Source: Ancylobacter sonchi
GTDB taxonomy: Bacteria; Pseudomonadota; Alphaproteobacteria; Rhizobiales; Xanthobacteraceae
Direction of reading: 5' to 3'
Length of the DNA: 64,000 bases
Assembly (NCBI RefSeq): GCF_018390695.1
Contig: NZ_JAHBGF010000036.1
Location: 620,001-684,000 of the forward strand
This document shows positions 8,406 through 15,899 of the stretch, piece by piece (position 1 is the first letter of the stretch; each line of letters starts with the position of its first letter). The notes beneath the pieces were generated by a model. The model was not told where the DNA came from. It saw nothing but the letters and a program-made list of their open reading frames with translations, and ran no database searches. The translations under genes were made by a program, and so were the position numbers.

Positions 8406-8520
8406 CCTCCCTCCGCCAGTCCAAACTGGATCAGGTTCAAAGGGTCGCCATGCTGCAAGAACACTCGAATACCGCGTTCCGCACCGATGGCCTCTCAGCC
8501 TCCTGACGAGGCTCCCCCGG
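8406..8520 (-). promoter_or_regulatory. TPP riboswitch (THI element) ahead of thiO
   Basis: Read on the minus strand, this 115-base leader contains the conserved blocks of the thiamine pyrophosphate riboswitch in order: GGGGGAGCC, a variable loop, AGGCTGAGAGG, a variable arm, GACCCTTTGAACCTGATC, and CTGGCGGAGGGAGG. The last block overlaps the Shine-Dalgarno sequence GGAGG of thiO, so ligand binding would probably block translation initiation. It lies directly upstream of the thiO ATG at 8401. The fit to the family is strong by eye. Confidence 0.92.
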
Positions 8521-8579
8521 ATGCGGTTGATATAATCATTCGCCGGCGCGCTGTCACGCGGCGGTCGACAATATTCCGT

Positions 8580-10862
8580 TCAACCCTGGCGGGATGACAG
8601 TGCCACCACATTGTCGGCCGGCCGGTGCAGAACCTCGCTGAGCACCCGGTCGAGCGCGTCCTGGCCGAACGGCTTGGCGAGGCGCCGCAGCTGCGACTCC
8701 GCCCCTTCCGGCAATTCGGCGTAGCCGGTGCCGAGAATGACCGGAAATGACGGGAATCGCTCGCTTATTGCCGCGGCCAGCTGCAGGCCGGTCATGCCCG
8801 GCATCGCCTGGTCGGTCAGCACGACATCGAAGCTCTCGCCCTCGGCAAGCAGGGCCAGCGCCTCGCCGCCCGAGCTCGCCTCGACCACCCGGTAGCCGAG
8901 ATCCTCGATCATCGCTGCGGTGGTGGAGAGCACGAGGGGATCGTCGTCGACCACCAGCACACGCCGCGAACCGTCCTCGCGCCGCGGCGAAGACGGCGGC
9001 GCGGCGAGCGCCTCTCCGGCGGCAACGCGCGAACCGGGGGCGATCGGCAGCAGGATGGAGGCGGTGGTCCCCTGCCCCGGCCGGCTGGTCAATGTCAGCC
9101 GGCCGCCGGATTGCGCCGCCAATCCATGCACCATGGCGAGGCCGAGGCCCGTCCCCTTGCCCACGCCCTTGGTGGTGAAGAAGGGTTCCGTGGCCCGCAC
9201 CAGCGTCGCCTCGTCCATGCCGACGCCGGTATCGGCGACGCTCAGGCAGAAGAAGCTCGTCTCGCCCGCTTCCCCGGCACTCTCCACCTGGGTCTCGCCG
9301 GCGCTGATCACGATGGTGCCACCGGACGGCATCGCGTCGCGAGCATTCACCACCAGGTTAAGCAGCGCGAGTTCCAGCTGGTTGGCATCGACCATCGCCT
9401 TCGGCAGGCCCAGCGGGAAACGGGTCTCCACATTGATGGTGGGACCGATCGAGCGGCGCAGCAGGTCGGCCATGCTGAGCACCAGTTCCGGCACGTCGAC
9501 CGGTTCCGGCTTGAGATCCTGCCGCCGGGCGAACGCGAGCATGCGCTGGGTCAAGGCCGCACCGCGCTGCGCCGCCTGCATGGTGTTCTCCAGCAGCGTC
9601 CTCAGGCGCTCGTCGTCATGGGCGCGGCGGCGGGCGAGCTCGAGGTTGCCGACGATCACCGCCAGCAGATTGTTGAAGTCGTGGGCGATTCCGCCGGTCA
9701 GCTGCCCCACCGCCTCCAGCTTCTGCGCCTGTCGCAAGGCCGATTCGGCGCGCCGGCGCTCGGTGACGTCGACGAGACCGCACAGGGTCTTGGTGAGATG
9801 GCCTTCGGCGTCCCGCTCGGCCACCGCCGACAGGACGCAGTCGATCTGGCGGCCATCCTTGGCGATCATCGTGTATTCCGCCTCGTGCAATTCGCCGGCG
9901 GACAAGAGGCGCGGCCAGTGCTCCTCGTTGCGATGACGGGCGGATTCCGCCGTCATGAAATCGGTCAGCGGCCGCCCCATGACCTCCTCCTCGCGATAGC
10001 CGAGAAGTTCGAGCCAGCTATGGCTCACCTGCTGGATACGACCGTCGGCCCCCAGCGAGTGCAAGGGCAGCGGCGTATGACGGTAGAGGTGGCGGAACCG
10101 CTCCTCGCTGTCGCGCACCATGGCCGCCGCGCGATCCGCCAGCACGCCGGAGCGGCGGTCATACATGACGGCCAGGATCGCCGTGAACAGGATCACCACG
10201 GTCGAGGCGGTCACGGCGGTTACCAACTGGCCGGCCTCGACCGCCGTACCCGCCGCCGGGGCCGGCACCGAGGCATCCGGCATCACGGAAAACCCGGCCA
10301 TCGCCACGTAATGCATGCCGGAAATGCCGAAGCCGAGTGCGATCGCCGCCACCAGCCTTTGCGCGGTGGAGTGAAGGCGGAAGGCGATCCAGAGTGCGGC
10401 GGTGGAGGCGACGATGGCCACGAACACCGCCGCGACGACGTAAAGCGGCTGATAGCTCGTCTGCGCCTGCATGCGCATGGCGGCCATGCCGGTGTAGTGC
10501 ATGCCGACGATGCCGAACCCCATCACGACGCCGCTCAGCAGCACCGCCCATCGATGGGCCCGCAGGCTGACGGCGTAGAACGCCGTGCCAGTGGCCACCA
10601 GCGCGACGAGAAAGGATCCCAGGGTCTGCAGGGTGTCGTAGGCGACCGGCATCGGCAGACGCAGCGCCAACATGCCGATGAAATGCATGGACCAGATGCC
10701 GCCGCCCAGAACGGCAGCAGCCGCGCACAGCCACCACCTTCGCGCCGCGCTGATCGCCGGCGGAATGCGGGTAGCCAGATCCAGCGCGGTATAGGAGGCC
10801 GCCATCGCAATGAAGACCGACAGGCCCATCAGCGCGACGTCATGCCCCAGGACGCCATGCAT
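8580..10862 (-). CDS. MHYT-domain hybrid sensor histidine kinase
   Basis: The product, about 760 residues, is a multi-domain membrane sensor. The N-terminal MHYT domain (about residues 1 to 225) has seven hydrophobic helices and three MH-containing copies, MHFIGM, MHYTGM and MHYVAM, which are thought to bind metal and sense a diatomic gas or redox state. A PAS domain follows (RFRHLYRHTPLPLHSL to CGLVDVTERR), then HisKA with GQLTGGIAHDFNNLLAV, where His is the phosphorylation site. A HATPase domain with NLVVNARDAMPSGG, DTGVGMD and GTGLGLAMVHG comes next, and a C-terminal receiver domain has VVDDDPLVLS and the acceptor Asp in VVLTDQAMPG. The start is uncertain: ATG at 10862 or GTG at 10868, with an open frame reaching a TTG at 10958. 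No separate response regulator is adjacent. Confidence 0.9.
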   Translation of the reverse strand: MHGVLGHDVALMGLSVFIAMAASYTALDLATRIPPAISAARRWWLCAAAAVLGGGIWSMHFIGMLALRLPMPVAYDTLQTLGSFLVALVATGTAFYAVSLRAHRWAVLLSGVVMGFGIVGMHYTGMAAMRMQAQTSYQPLYVVAAVFVAIVASTAALWIAFRLHSTAQRLVAAIALGFGISGMHYVAMAGFSVMPDASVPAPAAGTAVEAGQLVTAVTASTVVILFTAILAVMYDRRSGVLADRAAAMVRDSEERFRHLYRHTPLPLHSLGADGRIQQVSHSWLELLGYREEEVMGRPLTDFMTAESARHRNEEHWPRLLSAGELHEAEYTMIAKDGRQIDCVLSAVAERDAEGHLTKTLCGLVDVTERRRAESALRQAQKLEAVGQLTGGIAHDFNNLLAVIVGNLELARRRAHDDERLRTLLENTMQAAQRGAALTQRMLAFARRQDLKPEPVDVPELVLSMADLLRRSIGPTINVETRFPLGLPKAMVDANQLELALLNLVVNARDAMPSGGTIVISAGETQVESAGEAGETSFFCLSVADTGVGMDEATLVRATEPFFTTKGVGKGTGLGLAMVHGLAAQSGGRLTLTSRPGQGTTASILLPIAPGSRVAAGEALAAPPSSPRREDGSRRVLVVDDDPLVLSTTAAMIEDLGYRVVEASSGGEALALLAEGESFDVVLTDQAMPGMTGLQLAAAISERFPSFPVILGTGYAELPEGAESQLRRLAKPFGQDALDRVLSEVLHRPADNVVALSSRQG

Positions 10863-11005
10863 CTCCACTTTCGCCGAACTCCCACCAACTCCCCGGCAGC
10901 CGCTGCCGGCAACCTTGTTTCGTCGACCAATGCCCGCATACGCTTCCGGCCCGAACAACCCTCCGGCCGGGCCGCACGGAAGGTTGAGACGACGCTAGAC
11001 GACGT

Positions 11006-11089
11006 TCAGTGCAGATAGCCAAGCAGCCAAAGAACCAGAATGATCGGCAGTGGAATGCCCAAGAGCCACAGAAGACCACCTTTGAACAT
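11006..11089 (-). CDS. 27-residue single-span membrane peptide
   Basis: A short frame with ATG at 11089 and TGA at 11006 encodes a 27-residue peptide starting MFKGGLLWLLGIPLPI and ending WLLGYLH. It is nearly all hydrophobic with a central proline, so a single membrane span is expected. GGGAG lies seven bases before the ATG, a good ribosome site, and the spacer between the histidine kinase and the PAP2 gene is otherwise empty. Peptides with this look occur in related bacteria as unannotated small membrane proteins, but this is from memory and no named family is claimed. Confidence 0.55.
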   Translation of the reverse strand: MFKGGLLWLLGIPLPIILVLWLLGYLH

Positions 11090-11178
11090 GAATATCTCCC
11101 GTCGTGAATGTGACGAAGAAACATTCAGCCTGTGGTTCTGTTCCCACCGCGACGAAAATCCATCATCCTGAGCCCGAC

Positions 11179-11901
11179 ATGTCCATGACCCGCCCCAAGC
11201 CGGGCAAACGCCCGTCCGCCAATCCTGCCGAGATCAGCGGCCTTCTCGTCCTCGCCATCGCGGCCGCCGGCCTGCTGCTGTTCGCCTTCATCGCCGACGG
11301 CGTGCGCGAGGGCGAAACCCATGCCTTCGACGAAGCGATTCTCCTGTCGCTCCGCCAGGCCGGCAATCCCGCTTTGCCGATCGGCCCGCTCTGGTTGGAA
11401 ATCGTGGTGCGCGACTTCACCAGCCTCGGCAGCACCACCGTGCTCGGCGTCGTCACCCTGCTGACCGCCGGCTATCTCGCGGTGGACGGCAAGCGTGGCG
11501 CCGCGCTGTTCATGCTGGTCGCCACCGGCGGCGGCGCGCTTTTGAGCCTCGCGCTGAAGATCGGCTTCGATCGCGCCCGTCCGGACGTCGTGGGCCATCT
11601 GGTCGACGTCCACACACTGAGCTTTCCGAGCGGCCATGCCATGGGCGCCGCAGTGACCTATCTCACGCTCGGCGTGCTGATCGTCCGCACGGAGAGCCAA
11701 CGCCGCATCAAGATCTACGTGCTCGGGGTGGCCGTGACGCTGACGCTGCTGGTCGGCCTCAGCCGCATCTATCTCGGCGTCCACTGGCCGACGGATGTGC
11801 TGGCGGGATGGTGCGCCGGCAGCGCCTGGGCCCTCCTGTGCTGGCTGGCCGCGAACTGGCTGCAGCGTCGCGGGAAAATCGAGCCGGAAGACGCGAGCTG
11901 A
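11179..11901 (+). CDS. PAP2-type phosphatase, membrane-bound
   Basis: The 240-residue membrane protein belongs to the PAP2 superfamily, which dephosphorylates lipid phosphates such as phosphatidic acid or undecaprenyl pyrophosphate on the outer face of the inner membrane. The three catalytic motifs are complete: KIGFDRARP, then PSGHAMG, then SRIYLGVHWPTD, with the two histidines and the aspartate of the charge relay. Six hydrophobic helices are visible, the first at LLVLAIAAAGLLLFAFI. The start is taken at 11179 (MSMTRPKPG); an ATG at 11104 would add 25 polar residues. The substrate is not determined by sequence. Confidence 0.85.
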   Translation: MSMTRPKPGKRPSANPAEISGLLVLAIAAAGLLLFAFIADGVREGETHAFDEAILLSLRQAGNPALPIGPLWLEIVVRDFTSLGSTTVLGVVTLLTAGYLAVDGKRGAALFMLVATGGGALLSLALKIGFDRARPDVVGHLVDVHTLSFPSGHAMGAAVTYLTLGVLIVRTESQRRIKIYVLGVAVTLTLLVGLSRIYLGVHWPTDVLAGWCAGSAWALLCWLAANWLQRRGKIEPEDAS

Positions 11902-12026
11902 CGCATGCCGACTTCGGACCACAACCGTTTCGGACGCAAGGCCCTTGGCGGCGGCTCGATCCAGCGCCTATTCTGTCCGACCGGGCCGCAAGAGCCCTGC
12001 GAGGAACGCCAATGGAGGAGAAGCCC

Positions 12027-12236
12027 ATGCCGTCCAGCAGCCCCGCCGGCAACCTGATCCACGAGATGGGTGTCGTCGAGACCACCCAGTCCGACAACAT
12101 CCTGCGCTGGGATGGGGAAGAACTCTATGTCGAGCAGGACATCTACCACAACGGCCAGCTCGTTCACCGCAAGTACAAGCGCCGGGTGACGCGCAGCGTC
12201 GCGCAGGCGCTGGCCGCCCTGCTGCACCAGCATTGA
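12027..12236 (+). CDS. Small hypothetical protein, 69 residues
   Basis: The frame has GGAGGAG seven bases before an ATG at 12027 and ends at 12236. The product is 69 residues with no transmembrane segment: a polar N-terminus MPSSSPAGNLIHEMG, a middle DNILRWDGEELYVEQD, and a basic end HRKYKRRVTRSVAQALA. The mix of strands and a final helix looks like a small soluble globular protein. An ATG at 12012 would add five residues. No family was recognised. It converges with the MAPEG gene, and a GC-rich hairpin lies between them. Confidence 0.5.
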   Translation: MPSSSPAGNLIHEMGVVETTQSDNILRWDGEELYVEQDIYHNGQLVHRKYKRRVTRSVAQALAALLHQH

Positions 12237-12265
12237 CCGTGATCCCACCCGCGACCTGACGGAGC

Positions 12266-12283
12266 CCGGCCGGCGACGGCCGG
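12266..12283. terminator. GC-rich hairpin between convergent genes
   Basis: CCGGCCG, a GCGA loop and CGGCCGG form a seven-base-pair stem with a four-base loop between the stops of the 69-residue gene (12236) and the MAPEG gene (12309). No T-run follows on either side, so it could reduce read-through but is not a classic intrinsic terminator. Confidence 0.3.
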
Positions 12284-12308
12284 AGTCTCGTCCTGCTGGC
12301 ACCACCGC

Positions 12309-12707
12309 TCAGTGCAGGAGGAGGATGGCGACCAGGATCAACCCCAGCCCGGCAATGCCGGCGAGCCAGACGCACGACCGCAGATACGGTATGCCCAGCC
12401 CATAGAGCGGCACATAGGCGACGCGGGAGAGAAAATACAGCCACGCTCCCCACAAGGTCGCCGTGCCGTTGCGACCGGCGATATGGGCGATGATGACCGC
12501 CGCGGCGAACAGCGGCAGGGTCTCCAGAAGATTGTTCTGCGCGCGCCGTAGGCGGCCCGTCAGCACGCCTTCCGATGGCCCGGCTCCGTCGCGGGGCCCG
12601 GCATTGTAGTCGAGGCCGGTCTCCCGGCTGCGCAGCATCGCCACCAGGAATATCTGCACGAGCGCGACGACCAGCGTCCAGCCGAGCAGCGTCAATTCGG
12701 TCGTCAT
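12309..12707 (-). CDS. MAPEG family membrane protein
   Basis: The 132-residue product has four hydrophobic helices and the pattern of the MAPEG family (membrane-associated proteins in eicosanoid and glutathione metabolism). The family signature is seen in GRLRRAQNNLLETLPLFAAA, with the conserved Arg, Asn and Glu, and in YFLSRVAYVPLYGLG, which gives the Arg and Tyr residues near the substrate site. Bacterial MAPEG proteins may be glutathione transferases or simply related membrane proteins, so no substrate is given. It is a single gene convergent with a small hypothetical gene and divergent from the Nudix gene. Confidence 0.85.
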   Translation of the reverse strand: MTTELTLLGWTLVVALVQIFLVAMLRSRETGLDYNAGPRDGAGPSEGVLTGRLRRAQNNLLETLPLFAAAVIIAHIAGRNGTATLWGAWLYFLSRVAYVPLYGLGIPYLRSCVWLAGIAGLGLILVAILLLH

Positions 12708-12772
12708 GGAACCTCGTCGGGAGGCCGGAATTTGATGGTCGAATATTCGAAGAATTTGATTACATATGTACT

Positions 12773-13291
12773 ATGGACAAGGTCAAAAAGCGCAAGAAGC
12801 AGGTGGCGCACGGACGTTCTCTGCGGCAGGTCGCGGCGCTCCCCTATCGCTGGGGCGATGAAGGACGGCTGGAGGTGCTCGTGCTGTCCTCGCGCGAGAC
12901 GCACCGGCCCGTGATCCCCAAGGGCTGGCCAATCAAGGGACGTACGGATTGGAAATCGGCGGAGATCGAGGCGCGGCAGGAAGCCGGTCTCGTAGGCCGC
13001 ATCGCCCGCAAGGATGCCGGCCACTATCGCTACTGGAAACGCTTCAACCGGGAGTTCGCCCTGGTCCAGGTCGCGGTCTACCCGCTGGAGGTGACGCGCC
13101 AGCTCGACGACTGGCCGGAACGGACCGAGCGGACATTGATCTGGCTTGCCCCCGAGGATGCAGCACTGCTGATCGACGAAACCGATCTGGGAACCCTCAT
13201 CCTGGAATGCGCCCGCGACCTGCGGCGTCGGGAGGAGCGGAAGGCCGGCCTCCCCTCCCAAGCGGGGAAGCCGGCCTCGGCTCCGCTCTGA
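12773..13291 (+). CDS. Nudix hydrolase with a degenerate Nudix box
   Basis: The 172-residue protein has a Lys/Arg-rich start (MDKVKKRKKQ) and a Nudix fold. The region RQVAALPYRW gives the first strand and VLVLSSRETHRPVIPKGWPI is typical of the diphosphoinositol/ADP-ribose-like group. The Nudix box spans residues 51 to 73: Gly51, Glu66, Glu70 and Gly72 of the consensus are kept. The first Glu is Arg57, the consensus Arg is Ile65 and one Glu is Gln69. The two remaining glutamates could still bind a metal ion. The start is at the ATG at 12773 after a short AT-rich spacer. It probably hydrolyses a nucleoside diphosphate-linked compound in the cytoplasm, but the substrate is unknown. Confidence 0.8.
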   Translation: MDKVKKRKKQVAHGRSLRQVAALPYRWGDEGRLEVLVLSSRETHRPVIPKGWPIKGRTDWKSAEIEARQEAGLVGRIARKDAGHYRYWKRFNREFALVQVAVYPLEVTRQLDDWPERTERTLIWLAPEDAALLIDETDLGTLILECARDLRRREERKAGLPSQAGKPASAPL

Positions 13292-13306
13292 ACTCCGCCC
13301 GCCGGG

Positions 13307-13714
13307 CTATTCCACGATCTGCACCACCCGATGCGTGCGCGGATCGACCAGAACCGTCTGATCATTCACGACGGTGTACCGATATTCGGTAACCCCATAT
13401 TCCGCTGGCACTTCGTAGTAGCGCACGCCGCTCGTCGGCAACTCCGCGCCCACGATGACCTCCCGCTCATAGGCGTAGGACGGAACCCGTTCCTCGACGA
13501 CGTAATGATGGAAGCGGGTACGACGGTCCTCGGCGATGCCGCCGACGACGGCACCGGCTACGCCGCCGACCACGGCACCGACCGGACCGCCCACAATGGC
13601 GCCGCCTACGGCACCCGATGTTGCGCCGGCGGCAACGCCCGCTCCCTGTTGCGCATTCGCGACGAGAGGAGCGGACACCAGCAGTGCAGTCGCAATGATT
13701 GCGTGACGTATCAT
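13307..13714 (-). CDS. DUF1236 secreted protein with glycine-zipper
   Basis: The 135-residue product begins with a signal peptide (MIRHAIIATALLVSAPLVANA). Next comes a Gly/Ala/Val-rich segment with repeated GAVVGG-type motifs (residues about 26 to 62), a glycine zipper that may insert in or lie against the membrane. The C-terminal half has YYEVPAEYGV and the DUF1236 signature YTVVNDQTVLVDPRTHRVV. DUF1236 proteins are common in Rhizobiales and have no established function. The protein should be in the periplasm or outer envelope. It is convergent with the Nudix gene, only 15 bases from its stop. Confidence 0.85.
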   Translation of the reverse strand: MIRHAIIATALLVSAPLVANAQQGAGVAAGATSGAVGGAIVGGPVGAVVGGVAGAVVGGIAEDRRTRFHHYVVEERVPSYAYEREVIVGAELPTSGVRYYEVPAEYGVTEYRYTVVNDQTVLVDPRTHRVVQIVE

Positions 13715-13843
13715 GATATACTCCTGTTACCCAGCGCCCGTTGCGAACGCGGGGACAACGCGGAAAATCACTCGCCGTTCCAAAATTGGTTCAGCGACGA
13801 AAATACCGCCAGAAGCAATCGGACTTATCCTTCAATCCTAATA

Positions 13844-15103
13844 TTATTTCTTCGGCCCAAGCGCCGCACCGTGAGACTGTGAGCCGAACAACCGGCCGCG
13901 CTCAGCGTAAAGCACGAACCCAAGTGCACCAATACCAAACACCGCGAAACCGACCGTCAGTGGAAGCGTCGTGCCGTCGAACATCTGCCCGAGGCTCGAA
14001 CCCATCACGGCGCCGCCAATGGTCGTGGTGAATCCCAACAGCGAGGAGGCCGTACCCGCCACATGCCCGGCGGGCTCCATCGCCATGGCGTTGAAGTTCG
14101 ACACGACGAGGCCAAAAAAGAACATGGTGACCGCCTGCAGCACCGAGAACAGCAGCAGCGTTTCATGTCCCGTCACCACCAGCAGCGCATGGATGCAGGT
14201 GACCGCCAGATAGCCGAGCAGCGCCGCATGCGACACCCGGCGCATGCCGAGCCGCTCGACGATGCGGGCGTTCAGGAACGAGGACATCGCCATGAAGAGG
14301 GCAATGCAGGCAAAGATCAGCGTGAACAGGCCGGCGGCGTCGAAGACGACGGAAAACACCTGCTGGGCGCTGGTGATGAACGCGAACAGACCGCTCATGA
14401 TCATCGTCATGGCGAACATGTAGCCGACGCTGATCCGGCTGCGCAGCACCACGCCGAAGGCGTAGGTGATACCGCGGAAGGAAATCGGAATGCGGTCGTC
14501 GGGATGCAGGGTTTCCGGCAGGCGTACCAATATCCAGACGATCAGGATCGTGCCGAAAATCAGCAGCATGCCGAAGATCGCCCGCCACGGCGCGATCAGC
14601 ACGATCAGCTGGCCGATCGAGGGCGCGATCACCGGCACGGCGAGGAACACGATGAAGGCGAGCGACATCACCCGCGCCATCTGTCGCCCGGAATAGCAGT
14701 CGCGCACGATGGCGACAGCCAGGATCCGGGTCGCGGCGGCGCCCACGCCCTGCAACGCCCGCGCCATCATCATCACCTCGAAGCTGGTCGCGAAAGCCGC
14801 GCCCAGCGAGGCCAGCGTGTAGATGACCATGCCCACCAGCAGCACGCTGCGGCGGCCGAAGCGGTCAGCCAGCGGACCATAGACGATCTGCGCTCCGCCG
14901 AAGCCCAGCAGATAGCTGGTGATGATCAGCTGCGTGTGGTTGGCGGTATCGATGTTCAGGGCCTGCCCAATCTCGGGCAGCGACGGCAGCATCGAATCGA
15001 TGGCGATGGCATTGGTCGCCATCATCATGGCGATGAGGCCGACGAATTGCTTGAACCCCATGCCGGGATGGGGGTTATCCGGCGTGGGAAGCGTAGAATT
15101 CAT
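13844..15103 (-). CDS. Bcr/CflA family multidrug efflux MFS transporter
   Basis: This 419-residue protein has 12 hydrophobic helices and the drug/proton antiporter marks of the Bcr/CflA subfamily. These are the opening KQFVGLIAMMMATNAIAIDS with DSMLPSLPEIG, the motif-A loop GPLADRFGRRSVLL, and the antiporter-like ALQGVGAAATRILAVAIVRD. The C-terminal half keeps FGLVVSNFNAMAMEP and GTASSLLGF. It would expel drugs or small metabolites across the inner membrane using the proton gradient. The start at 15103 (MNSTLPTPD) was chosen because the 67-residue upstream extension is basic low-complexity sequence. It stands alone and is divergent from the next membrane gene. Confidence 0.88.
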   Translation of the reverse strand: MNSTLPTPDNPHPGMGFKQFVGLIAMMMATNAIAIDSMLPSLPEIGQALNIDTANHTQLIITSYLLGFGGAQIVYGPLADRFGRRSVLLVGMVIYTLASLGAAFATSFEVMMMARALQGVGAAATRILAVAIVRDCYSGRQMARVMSLAFIVFLAVPVIAPSIGQLIVLIAPWRAIFGMLLIFGTILIVWILVRLPETLHPDDRIPISFRGITYAFGVVLRSRISVGYMFAMTMIMSGLFAFITSAQQVFSVVFDAAGLFTLIFACIALFMAMSSFLNARIVERLGMRRVSHAALLGYLAVTCIHALLVVTGHETLLLFSVLQAVTMFFFGLVVSNFNAMAMEPAGHVAGTASSLLGFTTTIGGAVMGSSLGQMFDGTTLPLTVGFAVFGIGALGFVLYAERGRLFGSQSHGAALGPKK

Positions 15104-15351
15104 GCTCGGAGTATCCAGGATGCGGCGGGCCGGAAGGCCCCGCCTTATCGCGCAATCGCGCCGGCGGCACAATTGAGCGGAAGGGCTAGGAGGCTGCCAC
15201 GCGAAAACCCTGCCTAGCGCGCCGGAGGGTCTGCGGCGCGCGCAAGATAGAGTGAATCGAACGGCTGGCAGGGCGTATTTATGACCGATAACATGATTGT
15301 GCAATCGTCGGCGGAGTACCTTCCGCCGACGATCCAGAGGGGAGCACCATC

Positions 15352-15843
15352 ATGTTCGATCCGACGACCTGGGTCGGTTTTCATACCTGGCTGAGCCTGA
15401 TCGGCATCGCCACCGGCCTTTTCGTGCTTGCCGATCTTATTGCCGGCCGCGACCGGCCCATACTCGCCGCGGTCTTTCTGACGACCGCCTTCGCCACCAG
15501 CGCCACCGGCTTCGGCTTTCCGTTCTCGGGGGTCCTGCCATCCCATGTCGTCGGCGTCGTCGCCCTGCTGATCCTGGCGGTGACGATTCCAGCCCGCTAC
15601 GCTTTCAACCGGACCGGCCGCGCACGCTGGATCTATGCCGCCGGATCGGTGGCCAGCCTTTATCTTCTGGTGTTCGTCGCCGTGGCGCAGGCCTTCGCCA
15701 AGATCCCTGTCCTGCGCGCGGCGGCGCCGACCCAGTCCGAGCCGCCCTTCGCCATCGCCGAGGGCGTGGTGCTGCTGATCTTCGTGCTGCTCGGACTGGC
15801 GGCAGTCAGGGGAACGGCGGGCCGGACGAAGCCCGCCGTCTGA
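15352..15843 (+). CDS. Four-helix membrane protein, function unknown
   Basis: The 163-residue product has four hydrophobic spans: residues about 10 to 30, 36 to 56, 66 to 82 and 93 to 115, with a fifth candidate near the C-terminus (AIAEGVVLLIFVLLGLAAV). It begins MFDPTTWVGFHTWLSLIGIA. Two histidines (FHTW and PSHVVG) lie at helix ends. A good ribosome site GAGGGGAGCACC precedes the ATG. No family name was recognised and no function is proposed. It converges with dctM, with a perfect hairpin between them. Confidence 0.75.
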   Translation: MFDPTTWVGFHTWLSLIGIATGLFVLADLIAGRDRPILAAVFLTTAFATSATGFGFPFSGVLPSHVVGVVALLILAVTIPARYAFNRTGRARWIYAAGSVASLYLLVFVAVAQAFAKIPVLRAAAPTQSEPPFAIAEGVVLLIFVLLGLAAVRGTAGRTKPAV

Positions 15844-15868
15844 CGTTCAGTGGGTCGAGAAAATCGAA

Positions 15869-15892
15869 CGCCGGCCGCCATGGCGGCCGGCG
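15869..15892. terminator. Perfect 24-base inverted repeat between convergent genes
   Basis: CGCCGGCCGCCA is followed directly by its reverse complement TGGCGGCCGGCG, midway between the stop of the membrane gene (15843) and the end of dctM (15900). Its position and symmetry suggest a bidirectional terminator, though it lacks a T-run. Confidence 0.5.
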
Positions 15893-15899
15893 TCGTCGG

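Noticed and set aside
9111-11018. 635-residue plus-strand frame
   Set aside because: Antisense to the MHYT hybrid kinase, with His/Arg/Gln-rich text and no domain; the kinase has complete motifs.
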